A DNA stretch of 64,000 bases, taken from AP-15 sp963845735. Lineage in GTDB: Bacteria > Pseudomonadota > Alphaproteobacteria > ATCC43930 > CGMCC-115725. The notes beneath the pieces are model-generated. The model saw only the letters and a list, made by a program, of their open reading frames with translations, made no database searches and was not told where the DNA came from. Numbering within the stretch: position 1 is the first letter of the stretch; the number at the start of each line of letters is the position of its first letter. The position numbers and the translations under genes were made by a program. The DNA lies in contig CAWJTR010000011.1 of the NCBI GenBank assembly GCA_963845735.1, positions 62,001 through 126,000 on the forward strand. Reading direction: 5' to 3'. This document shows positions 9,625 to 16,363 of this stretch, piece after piece.

Positions 9625-9711
9625 CTTCAGCGCCAGCCGCATGGGGCTGCCCGCAAGAGCCAGGGGCCGGCGAGGTTCGAGGTATGAAAAGGTGAAAGAA
9701 AGAGCGTTGTC

Positions 9712-10740
9712 TTGACAGCCCCGACGCCCAGGGGACGGCCGCGCGCAGTGATTCTCGGTTGCGCCGGTGAGGAATTGAGCACCGCCGAGCGCCGCTTTTT
9801 TGCCGATGCCGACCCGTTGGGCTTCATCTTGTTTCGGCGTAATTGCCGTTCCCGCGATCAGGTTTGCGGGCTGGTCGAGACGTTGCGCGGCTGCATCGGG
9901 CGTGCCGACGCGCCGGTTCTGATCGACCAAGAGGGCGGACGGGTTGCGCGCCTGCGGCCGCCCGAATGGCGGCTTTATCCATCGGCCGCCCGCATCGCTT
10001 CGTTGCCGGACCCAACCGCGCAGCAAGCAGCCCGGCTCGGCGCCCGGCTTATCGCCGACGATCTCGCCCGGCTCGGCGTTACCGTCGCCTGCTTTCCGGT
10101 GCTCGACCTGCCGGTTGCCGGGGCCGATTTGGTGATCGGCGACCGCGCCTATGGCGCCGAGCCGGAGCGGGTCGCGCGTCTCGGCCTGGCGGCGTGCGAG
10201 GGGCTGATCGAAGGCGGGGTGCTGCCCGTCCTCAAGCACATTCCGGGGCACGGCCGCGCCCGCGTCGACAGCCATTACGCTTGCCCAACGGTCGAGACCG
10301 GTCACGACGAGCTGTCGCGCACCGATTTCGCCCCGTTCCGCGCGCTCGCCGCGATGCCTTGGGCGATGACCGCCCATATCGTCTATCGGTCGATCGACCC
10401 GACTGCGCCCGCGACGCTGTCGGCGCGGGTGATCGCCGAGATCATTCGCGGCGAGATCGGCTTTGACGGCGTGCTGGTATCCGACGATTTGTCGATGAGA
10501 GCATTGGGCGGCGGTCTCGGCGAGCGCGCGCAGCGGGCGCTCGATGCCGGCTGCGACCTGGCGCTCCATTGCAACGGCGACCCTGCCGAGATGGAAGAGA
10601 TCGTCGCGGCGATCGGACCGATATCGCCTCAGGCGGCAGCGCGGCTCGCGCGGGGCGAGGCGATGCGGCACGCCCCGATCGAGTTTGATCGGCCGGAAGC
10701 CGAGCGCCGGTTCGATGCGCTGATGGCGGAGGCGCGGTGA
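9712..10740 (+). CDS. nagZ: Beta-N-acetylhexosaminidase NagZ
   Basis: Glycoside hydrolase family 3 cytoplasmic enzyme that releases N-acetylglucosamine from anhydro-muropeptides during cell-wall recycling. The signature KHIPGHGRARVDSH lies at about residues 175-188 and contains the catalytic His loop. The nucleophile Asp is in VSDDLSM near residue 258. DQEGGRV near residue 75 is also typical. The protein has 342 residues and is intact. The start shown is a TTG at 9712 with only a weak purine-rich site upstream; no ATG fits better. Its stop overlaps the start of the next gene. Confidence 0.95.
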   Translation: MTAPTPRGRPRAVILGCAGEELSTAERRFFADADPLGFILFRRNCRSRDQVCGLVETLRGCIGRADAPVLIDQEGGRVARLRPPEWRLYPSAARIASLPDPTAQQAARLGARLIADDLARLGVTVACFPVLDLPVAGADLVIGDRAYGAEPERVARLGLAACEGLIEGGVLPVLKHIPGHGRARVDSHYACPTVETGHDELSRTDFAPFRALAAMPWAMTAHIVYRSIDPTAPATLSARVIAEIIRGEIGFDGVLVSDDLSMRALGGGLGERAQRALDAGCDLALHCNGDPAEMEEIVAAIGPISPQAAARLARGEAMRHAPIEFDRPEAERRFDALMAEAR

Positions 10741-11444
10741 TGGGCGGCGCGGCATCCCTGGCCGCGACGATCTACCAGGCCAGCACCTGGGTATTGCCGG
10801 TCGTCTTCGCCGTGACCTTTCACGAAGCGGCGCACGGGTTTATCGCGCTTCGTTTTGGTGACGACACTGCTCTGCGAGCGCGCCGCGTCACCTTCAACCC
10901 GCTCAACCACATCGACCCGTTCGGGACGATCATTTTGCCGGCGCTGCTGCTGCTGAGCTCGGGCGGTCGCTTGCTGTTCGGCTACGCCAAGCCGGTGCCG
11001 GTCAATTTCGGCCGCTTGCACGACCCGCGGCGCGACATGGTGTGGGTGGCGCTCGCCGGGCCGGGCACCAACGTGCTGTTGGCGATTGTCTCGTCGCTGT
11101 TGTTCTACGGGGTGGCCTTTTTGCCGCCGAGCCCGGCCGACTGGATTGCCGCGAACCTCGTTCACTCGCTGCAGATCAACGCGGCGCTGTGCGTCTTCAA
11201 CATGCTGCCGTTGCCGCCCTTGGATGGTGGGCGGGTCGCGGTCGGCCTGTTGCCGCGCGCGCTCGCCTATCCGCTCGCCCGGCTCGAGCCGTATGGCATC
11301 CCGATCCTGCTGGCGCTGCTGTTCGTGCTGCCTTGGATCGGCGAGCAGATCGGCCTCAATCTCAATATCCTCGCCTATGTGATCGGCGTGCCGATGCAGG
11401 CCCTGATCAACCTCGTGCTGACCCTGACCGGACAGGGCGGATGA
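10740..11444 (+). CDS. Site-2 protease-type membrane metalloprotease (peptidase M50)
   Basis: Small M50 intramembrane protease of about 234 residues with several hydrophobic segments. The zinc site is HEAAH (residues 28-32) in the first helix, and the third ligand Asp is in LPLPPLDGG near residue 162. This is the compact class lacking a PDZ domain. The ATG overlaps the nagZ stop by one base (TGATG), and the gene's own stop overlaps the scpA start (ATGA). It is therefore translationally coupled in the nagZ-scpA-scpB run, which is the usual context in this class. The substrate is unknown. Confidence 0.93.
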   Translation: MGGAASLAATIYQASTWVLPVVFAVTFHEAAHGFIALRFGDDTALRARRVTFNPLNHIDPFGTIILPALLLLSSGGRLLFGYAKPVPVNFGRLHDPRRDMVWVALAGPGTNVLLAIVSSLLFYGVAFLPPSPADWIAANLVHSLQINAALCVFNMLPLPPLDGGRVAVGLLPRALAYPLARLEPYGIPILLALLFVLPWIGEQIGLNLNILAYVIGVPMQALINLVLTLTGQGG

Positions 11445-12286
11445 GCGATCCCGCCGCTGAGTGGGACGCTCCCTCGCCTCGCGGGCGGGGAGAAGGCGGG
11501 CGAGAGGAGCGGCGCGCGCCGGCCGAGCAACTGGTGCTCGACCTCGACGGCTATGAGGGGCCGATCGATCTGCTGCTGTCCTTGGCGCGCGAGCAAAAGG
11601 TCGATCTCGCGAAGATCTCGATCCTGGCGCTGGCCGACCAATACCTGGCTTTTATCGACCGGCAGCGGCAATTGCGCCTGGAGATCGCCGCCGATTACCT
11701 GGTGATGGCGGCGTGGCTGGCTTATTTGAAATCGCGGCTGCTGCTGCCGCAACCGCCGCAGGAAGACGAGCCGGAGGCAGCCGAGATCGCCGCCGCGCTG
11801 GGGCATCGCCTCAAGCTCCTCGAGGCGATGCAGACCGCCGGCCGAAGGCTGATGGCCCGCCCGCGCCTCGGCCATGATTGCTTTTTGCGCGGCGCCCCCG
11901 AAGGGCTGGCGACGGTGGCGGTGCCGGTTTGGCGGCTCGATCTTTACGAACTGCTGCGCGCCTATGGCGACGGCCGCCGGCGGAGCACCGCGGCGGTGCT
12001 GACGATCGAGCCATCGGTGTTTCATTCGATCGACGACGCGCTGAAGCGCTTGGCGCGTTTTCTCGGCCGGATGCCCGACTGGCGCGAGCTGACGCGGTTT
12101 CTGCCGGACGAGCGCGGCGGCGAGGAGCTGCGCCGCTCCGGCCTGGCCGCGACCTTTGCCGCCGCGCTCGAACTTGCCCGAGACGGCAGGGTCGAGCTGC
12201 GCCAGGACCGCGCCTTCGGCCCGATCTATCTGCGCAGTCCGCCCTCGGCGGCGCTGCGCAGAGGAGGCGAGGGGGTTCGCCGGTGA
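11441..12286 (+). CDS. scpA: Segregation and condensation protein A
   Basis: Kleisin subunit of the Smc-ScpAB condensin that organises and segregates the chromosome. The N-terminal Smc-binding part is clear (LDGYEGPIDLLLSLAREQKVDL), and the C-terminal winged helix ends near SGLAATFAAALELARDGRVELRQ. The first 30 residues are an unusual Arg/Gly-rich extension (PSPRGRGEGGREE) encoded by a GC-rich inverted repeat (see the repeat at 11469). Family members often begin near the LDLDGYEG motif. The start ATG overlaps the M50 stop by four bases. Confidence 0.95.
   Translation: MSDPAAEWDAPSPRGRGEGGREERRAPAEQLVLDLDGYEGPIDLLLSLAREQKVDLAKISILALADQYLAFIDRQRQLRLEIAADYLVMAAWLAYLKSRLLLPQPPQEDEPEAAEIAAALGHRLKLLEAMQTAGRRLMARPRLGHDCFLRGAPEGLATVAVPVWRLDLYELLRAYGDGRRRSTAAVLTIEPSVFHSIDDALKRLARFLGRMPDWRELTRFLPDERGGEELRRSGLAATFAAALELARDGRVELRQDRAFGPIYLRSPPSAALRRGGEGVRR
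11469..11509. repeat. GC-rich inverted repeat inside the scpA N-terminus
   Basis: A short GC-rich segment with CTCGCC and GGCGAG arms around a CCCGCCC/GGGCGGGG core. It resembles the CCCTC...GAGGG palindromes found at 16327, 52389 and 58583. It is translated in frame as the Arg/Gly-rich extension ahead of the ScpA domain. Similarity to the other copies is partial, so common origin is an inference. Confidence 0.4.
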
Positions 12287-12861
12287 GCGAGCGGGCGCAG
12301 CAAATTCGGCTCGTCGAGGCGCTGCTGTTCGCCGCCGGTGAGCCATTGACCGAGGAAATGCTGGGGCGGCGCCTCGACGATGCGGCCGATCTGCAGGACC
12401 TCTTGGGCGAGCTTGCCGAGCATTACGCCGGGCGCGGGGTCAACCTCGTGCGGCTGGCCGGCGGCTGGGCGTTTCGCACCGCGCCCGATCTCGCTGGCGC
12501 CTTGCGCATCGAGCGGCCGGTCGCCCGCAGATTGTCGCGCGCCGCGGTCGAGACCCTGGCGGTGATCGCCTATCACCAGCCGGTCACCCGCGCCGAAATC
12601 GAGGAGATCCGCGGGGTCGGTCTCGGCAAAGGCACCATCGACAACCTGATGGAAGCCGGCTGGGTCCGCCCCAAGGGCCGCCGGATGAGCCCCGGCCGGC
12701 CGCTGCTGTGGGTCACGACGCCGGGCTTTCTCGCCCATTTCGGCCTCGACACTCTGCGCGACCTGCCGGCTATCGACGAATTGCGCGCCGCCGGCCTGCT
12801 CGACCTGACCCCGCCGGTGCTCGGCGAAGCCGCGCCAGAGCCGCCGTTGGCTATATTGTGA
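12283..12861 (+). CDS. scpB: Segregation and condensation protein B
   Basis: Second non-SMC subunit of condensin, with two winged-helix domains that dimerise and bind ScpA. Typical segments are RLVEALLFAAGEPLTEE, the conserved AVETLAVIAYHQPVTRAEIEEIRG and GRPLLWVTTPGFLAHFGL. It is intact at 192 residues. A GTG start overlaps the scpA stop (GTGA), indicating translational coupling. In many alphaproteobacteria tatABC follows; here the next gene is an unrelated minus-strand hydrolase. Confidence 0.95.
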   Translation: MSERAQQIRLVEALLFAAGEPLTEEMLGRRLDDAADLQDLLGELAEHYAGRGVNLVRLAGGWAFRTAPDLAGALRIERPVARRLSRAAVETLAVIAYHQPVTRAEIEEIRGVGLGKGTIDNLMEAGWVRPKGRRMSPGRPLLWVTTPGFLAHFGLDTLRDLPAIDELRAAGLLDLTPPVLGEAAPEPPLAIL

Positions 12862-12931
12862 GATCGTGACGCCGTCAGCCAGCGACGCGGAGGCCGACGC
12901 CTCCGAGCCACTGCCATCCTCGCTTCTCGCC

Positions 12932-12985
12932 GTCCCGGCGCAGGCCGGGACCCATGTCTGCGGTGGGCACCGGCCTTCGCCGGTG
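12932..12985. repeat. Two adjacent intergenic hairpins
   Basis: GTCCCGGC/GCCGGGAC with a 4-base loop (12932-12951) and CACCGGC/GCCGGTG with a CTTC loop (12968-12985) lie between the convergent scpB and amidohydrolase genes. Both match the common alphaproteobacterial CCGGGAC-type repeat. They lack a T-run, so a classic terminator is not shown, though they may end transcription from either side. Confidence 0.6.
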
Positions 12986-13037
12986 TACGCGGAAATGCCC
13001 CGTCAGGCTGATTCACCAGCCCGTGACGATGCCTTCG

Positions 13038-14231
13038 TCAGGCGGCCTGGTCGAGTTTGAAGAATTCGACGCAGTTGTCGGCCCAGATGCGGCGTTTGTC
13101 GGCTTCGGGGATGTCGGCGTAGATCTTGTCGATCAGCGGGCGGGAATTGGGCCACTCGCATTCGATATGCGGGAAGTCGGTGGCGAACATGATGCGGTCG
13201 ACGCCGACATGCTGGCGCTCCTCGACCGCGACGCGCTCGTACTGCACGCTGAAATAGACGTGGTTGCGCACATAATGGCTCGGCAATTCCTTTAGCGGCT
13301 GGAAGCCGAGATATTCCTGGGCCCAGCCGAGATGGCGCTGGTACCACAGATCCATGTGCTCGAGCCAGAACGGGACCCAGCCGAGCCGGGTCTCGGCAAA
13401 GAAGATCTTGAGCTTCGGGTGGCGCTCGAAGACGCCGGCAAGCACCAGCTGGGCGATGCTGACCGACGGCGCCAGGCCGAAATTGCACAGCCATTCGAGG
13501 AACGGCCGGCGCAGCCGCTGCATGATTACCGGGTCTTCTTTCGGATATTTGAAGGTCGGCTGGGTGGCGCGCGCGCCGGTGCGGTAGAACTGGACGTGCA
13601 CGGTCACCGGCATGTCCATATCGACCGCGGCGGCCCAGAACTTGTCGTCCTCCGGCGTCGGGTAGCCCTTGGCGCTGGGTAAGGCGCCCATCAGGATGCC
13701 CTTGAGGCCGAGCTTCTTGCAATGCGCCATCTCGGCGATCGCGTCGTCGACATTGGTGATCGGGATCACCCCCATGCCGATCAGCCGGTCGGGCGCCACC
13801 GCGCAATATTCCTCGGCGAGCCAATCGTTGTAGCCGCGGATCACCGCCTTGTAGACCTCGTCATGGCTGATGTTGCGCCAGAACACCGGCCCCGCGACCA
13901 TCGCCGCGAACAGCACTTCGGCGTCCATGCCGTCGCGGTCCTGTTCCTTGACCCGCTGCTCGGGCGAGCCGGTGCCGGCGGCGTCGGCGACCTTGAGGCC
14001 GAAGGGCTGCCAGGTCCCCTCGGCACGGCCGGCGCGCAGATCGAGAAAATTCGCCTCCAATAGCGGCTGGCCCTCGATCATCAGGGCGTCGCCGCCATCG
14101 GGCAGATGGACGGTATGCGGCGCGCGGTCACGGTATTTCTGCGGCACCCGATGGGTCCACCGCTCGGGCGGGACTTCGAGATGCCCGTCGCTCGACATCA
14201 GATTGTATTTGCGCGCCATATCAGTCTTCAT
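13038..14231 (-). CDS. Amidohydrolase family (ACMSD-like) metal-dependent hydrolase or decarboxylase
   Basis: An intact TIM-barrel amidohydrolase (family 2, related to aminocarboxymuconate-semialdehyde decarboxylase) of 397 residues. The N-terminal metal motif is SSDGHLEVP. HVQFYRTG and MFATDFPHIECEWPNS supply further metal and catalytic residues. The start at 14231 is preferred because ATGAAGACTGA overlaps the stop of the upstream ferredoxin gene, implying translational coupling. The gene is last in a minus-strand cluster with diiron proteins and an extradiol dioxygenase. A role in decarboxylating or hydrolysing a ring-cleavage product is therefore plausible but not shown. Confidence 0.85.
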   Translation of the reverse strand: MKTDMARKYNLMSSDGHLEVPPERWTHRVPQKYRDRAPHTVHLPDGGDALMIEGQPLLEANFLDLRAGRAEGTWQPFGLKVADAAGTGSPEQRVKEQDRDGMDAEVLFAAMVAGPVFWRNISHDEVYKAVIRGYNDWLAEEYCAVAPDRLIGMGVIPITNVDDAIAEMAHCKKLGLKGILMGALPSAKGYPTPEDDKFWAAAVDMDMPVTVHVQFYRTGARATQPTFKYPKEDPVIMQRLRRPFLEWLCNFGLAPSVSIAQLVLAGVFERHPKLKIFFAETRLGWVPFWLEHMDLWYQRHLGWAQEYLGFQPLKELPSHYVRNHVYFSVQYERVAVEERQHVGVDRIMFATDFPHIECEWPNSRPLIDKIYADIPEADKRRIWADNCVEFFKLDQAA

Positions 14232-14472
14232 GGCATCGGGGCAGATCGGCCTCCGATCTCTCCCCGCGTCGGGAGCGGGGGATCGCGTATTGCACCAGCG
14301 CGCCGGGGGCGGGGCAATAGTCGAGGCATTCGCCGCAACCGGTGCATTTGGCCGGCTGCACCTCGTAGAGGTGGCGCGGCTCCAGCAGCATCGGCCGGAT
14401 CGCCGATTCCGGGCAGACTTCGCGGCACAGGCCGCAGGAGTTGCAGATCGCGTAGTCGATCCGCACCTTCAT
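14221..14472 (-). CDS. Small 2[4Fe-4S] ferredoxin
   Basis: An 83-residue bacterial-type ferredoxin. Two cluster motifs are visible: CNSCGLCREVCPE and CTGCGECLDYCPA, each CxxCxxCxxxCP. It therefore probably carries two [4Fe-4S] clusters and passes electrons one at a time. The start ATG at 14472 (MKVRIDYA) places the first cysteine near residue 10, as is normal. The last 20 residues are charged and unlike the family. The gene overlaps the amidohydrolase start by 11 bases and follows the first diiron protein. It is a likely electron donor within this cluster. Confidence 0.9.
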   Translation of the reverse strand: MKVRIDYAICNSCGLCREVCPESAIRPMLLEPRHLYEVQPAKCTGCGECLDYCPAPGALVQYAIPRSRRGERSEADLPRCHED

Positions 14473-14487
14473 CGCCGGCCATCTCTC

Positions 14488-14568
14488 GTCATTCCGCGGA
14501 TGTCGGACATCCGAGAGCCGCCGCAGCCGTCGCATGAGCCACGGATTGCCCGCTTCGCTCGCAATGAC
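14488..14568. repeat. Intergenic repeat with GTCATT...AATGAC ends
   Basis: The ends GTCATT and AATGAC are inverted. Inside is a palindrome CGGATGTC-G-GACATCCG (14497-14513). The right end (GCCCGCTTCGCTCGCAATGAC) matches the better-preserved element at 50352-50437. It fills the gap between the first ferredoxin gene and the upstream diiron protein gene, which are probably still cotranscribed. Confidence 0.65.
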
Positions 14569-14586
14569 GAACCGTTCGGCGCGCTG

Positions 14587-15306
14587 TCACCGGATCCCGC
14601 CGATTTGGTGCAGCAGATAATCCAGCGCCTCTTCAACCGGCTTTTGCGTCTCGGGGGTCGCACACAGGAAGTCGATCTGGAACTTGCCTTCCATGAAGTG
14701 CATCAGTTCCTCGTCGCGCTGGCTCAGATGCTCGTGGCGCACCAGCGGATCGGCGACCCGGTCGAGATAGGCCATGATGCCGATGCAGGCATTGGCCTCG
14801 GTGTAGTAGTTCTGCGCGGCGCGGGCCAGCGGATGGATATGCGGGAACATCATCGACAGCCCGAAATAGGCCGGCAACGGTTGGGTATTGGCCTGCGCGA
14901 TGTCCATCAGTTCGCGCTCGTTGTCGATCCAGCCCTTGCCGAGCAAAACGTCGGCGTGCAGCTTCGAATGCTTGCACTCGTCCCAGATCTGGCGGGCGCG
15001 CATGCGCTGCAGATCGATGTAGCGCTCCTGGTCGGCGATATCGACCGATAAGAGCTGGCCCGACATCTGCTTGATCGACATGTGCACGCCTTCGGCGGCA
15101 TAGCCGCGCAATGCCCGATCCTTTTTCCAGTCCTCGTCGTTGGTCGCCAATTCGCGCTCGATCTCGGCGAGGGTGCGTTCCAGTGAAATCTCCCACCCCC
15201 TGACGCAGCGCTCGCGGGTCAGACGCAGCCGGAACTCGGCGCCGGGCGCCCCCGGCATCGTCGGCCACACCCATTTGTCGAGAAATTGTTCGAGGATCGG
15301 CTGCAT
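14587..15306 (-). CDS. Ferritin-like diiron protein, putative oxygenase subunit
   Basis: I do not recognise a named family. The 239-residue, mainly helical protein shows a complete ferritin-like diiron ligand pattern: E72, then E110-x-x-H113 (DECKH), E170 (YYTEA) and E200-x-x-H203 (EELMH). The spacing suits a four-helix bundle of the kind found in PaaA, BoxB and related oxygenases. It has no signal peptide. It starts one base after the stop of an upstream ferredoxin and is followed by a second ferredoxin. With a second ferritin-like protein upstream, it may form a two-subunit oxygenase fed by the ferredoxins. The reaction is unknown. Confidence 0.72.
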   Translation of the reverse strand: MQPILEQFLDKWVWPTMPGAPGAEFRLRLTRERCVRGWEISLERTLAEIERELATNDEDWKKDRALRGYAAEGVHMSIKQMSGQLLSVDIADQERYIDLQRMRARQIWDECKHSKLHADVLLGKGWIDNERELMDIAQANTQPLPAYFGLSMMFPHIHPLARAAQNYYTEANACIGIMAYLDRVADPLVRHEHLSQRDEELMHFMEGKFQIDFLCATPETQKPVEEALDYLLHQIGGIR

Positions 15307-15307
15307 G

Positions 15308-15562
15308 TCAGGCCTCCCGCCACGCCTCGGGCGGGGGAGGGACCATCGAACGGCCGGTCTCGGCCTCGACGATCGACCCTTCGGCCGGGCAATACATCAG
15401 GCACGCGGTGCACCCGGGATAGGTGCATTTGTCGATATCGATTTCGATGCGGTGCAACGGCTCCAATGCCACATAGACGGCGTTGAGATCGATCTCGCGG
15501 CAGACCACGTAGCACATTCGGCATTGGGTGCAGCGCTGGTGATCGATCTTGAGGCTGGCCAT
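15308..15562 (-). CDS. Small ferredoxin with atypical second cluster motif
   Basis: An 84-residue ferredoxin-like protein. The first motif is regular (CTQCRMCYVVC, with Arg instead of Pro after the last Cys). The second reads CTYPGCTACLMYCP, so four residues rather than two separate its first two cysteines. The stretch between the motifs is longer than in clostridial-type ferredoxins, which suggests different cluster properties. The C-terminus is Pro-rich. It lies between two ferritin-like genes and one base from the downstream one, so dedicated electron transfer to those proteins is likely. Confidence 0.85.
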   Translation of the reverse strand: MASLKIDHQRCTQCRMCYVVCREIDLNAVYVALEPLHRIEIDIDKCTYPGCTACLMYCPAEGSIVEAETGRSMVPPPPEAWREA

Positions 15563-15573
15563 GCCGGGTTCTC

Positions 15574-16311
15574 TCAATCCAGCACTTGAACCCGCTGCAT
15601 CGGCGGCGCCGGGGTCTGCCGGTCGAGGACGAAATCGCCGAGTTCGTGCAGAAAGCGGCCGTAGTCGCGTTTGGCGACGGCGCAGGCCCAGCGGCACAGC
15701 TCGGCCTCGACCGGTTTCTCGATGAATTCTTCGACGATGCGGCGGCCCATATTGATATGGCTGCGATTCTCGACGGCCTGGCTTGTGAAGACGCCTTGAA
15801 GATCAGTGTCCGAGGTCGCCGCGGCCAGCCGTTCCATCCAGTCGAACTCGATGACCTTGGGACCCAGATTTAGCGCGGCGATGCGGATCGGATGCGGATA
15901 GGTGGCGAGGTTGCGCAGTGAAAAAACGTAATAGGCCAGTGCCGAATCGAGCACGAATTGGCCATAGGGTTGATGAAACGCCTCCTTCTGGGTGGCGATC
16001 GCCCCGCGCCGCAGCAACGCGTCGAGATACAGCATCTCGTGGGTGGATTCGTCGACGATCTGCTTCGAGAACAGGTATTTGACCGAGGCTGGAAAGTCGT
16101 TGATCTCCAGGCCCTGACCCCAGCCGCCATAGATGTAATAAAACATCCGTTCGAGGGTCCACAGCCGGCCGATCAGCCGGGCGGCGGCCGCGGCGTCGAT
16201 GCCGTTCCGCTCGGCCGCCGCGATCACCGCCTCGATCGGGGTGGCGCGGCTTTCCGCCCGGCTCCTGCCGATCAGCTCCTGCGCCAGTTCCCGCCCCGGC
16301 AGGTCGGGCAT
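15574..16311 (-). CDS. Second ferritin-like helical protein of the cluster
   Basis: A 245-residue helical protein, likely a distant paralogue of the diiron protein at 14587. Candidate ligands are E54, E88-x-x-H91 (DESTHE), E155 or E160, and E181 with H185 (ENRSH, an ExxxH rather than ExxH spacing). The fourth site is thus offset, and this may be the structural or weakly metal-binding subunit, by analogy with PaaC beside PaaA. The start is taken at ATG 16311. The frame is open further upstream through a 24-base palindrome (peptide PPIPSPARGGG), which I regard as leader rather than protein. Confidence 0.65.
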   Translation of the reverse strand: MPDLPGRELAQELIGRSRAESRATPIEAVIAAAERNGIDAAAAARLIGRLWTLERMFYYIYGGWGQGLEINDFPASVKYLFSKQIVDESTHEMLYLDALLRRGAIATQKEAFHQPYGQFVLDSALAYYVFSLRNLATYPHPIRIAALNLGPKVIEFDWMERLAAATSDTDLQGVFTSQAVENRSHINMGRRIVEEFIEKPVEAELCRWACAVAKRDYGRFLHELGDFVLDRQTPAPPMQRVQVLD

Positions 16312-16326
16312 TACCCCCACCCTAAA

Positions 16327-16350
16327 CCCTCCCCCGCGCGCGGGGGAGGG
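16327..16350. repeat. Perfect 24-base GC palindrome
   Basis: CCCTCCCCCGCG followed by its exact inverse complement, within a CCCTAAA...GGAGGG context. It lies in the 52-base gap between the extradiol dioxygenase stop and the second ferritin-like gene. The same core occurs inside pdhC at 52400 and in the kdsA-pyrG gap at 58583. Confidence 0.8.
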
Positions 16351-16363
16351 AATGGGAGGGATC

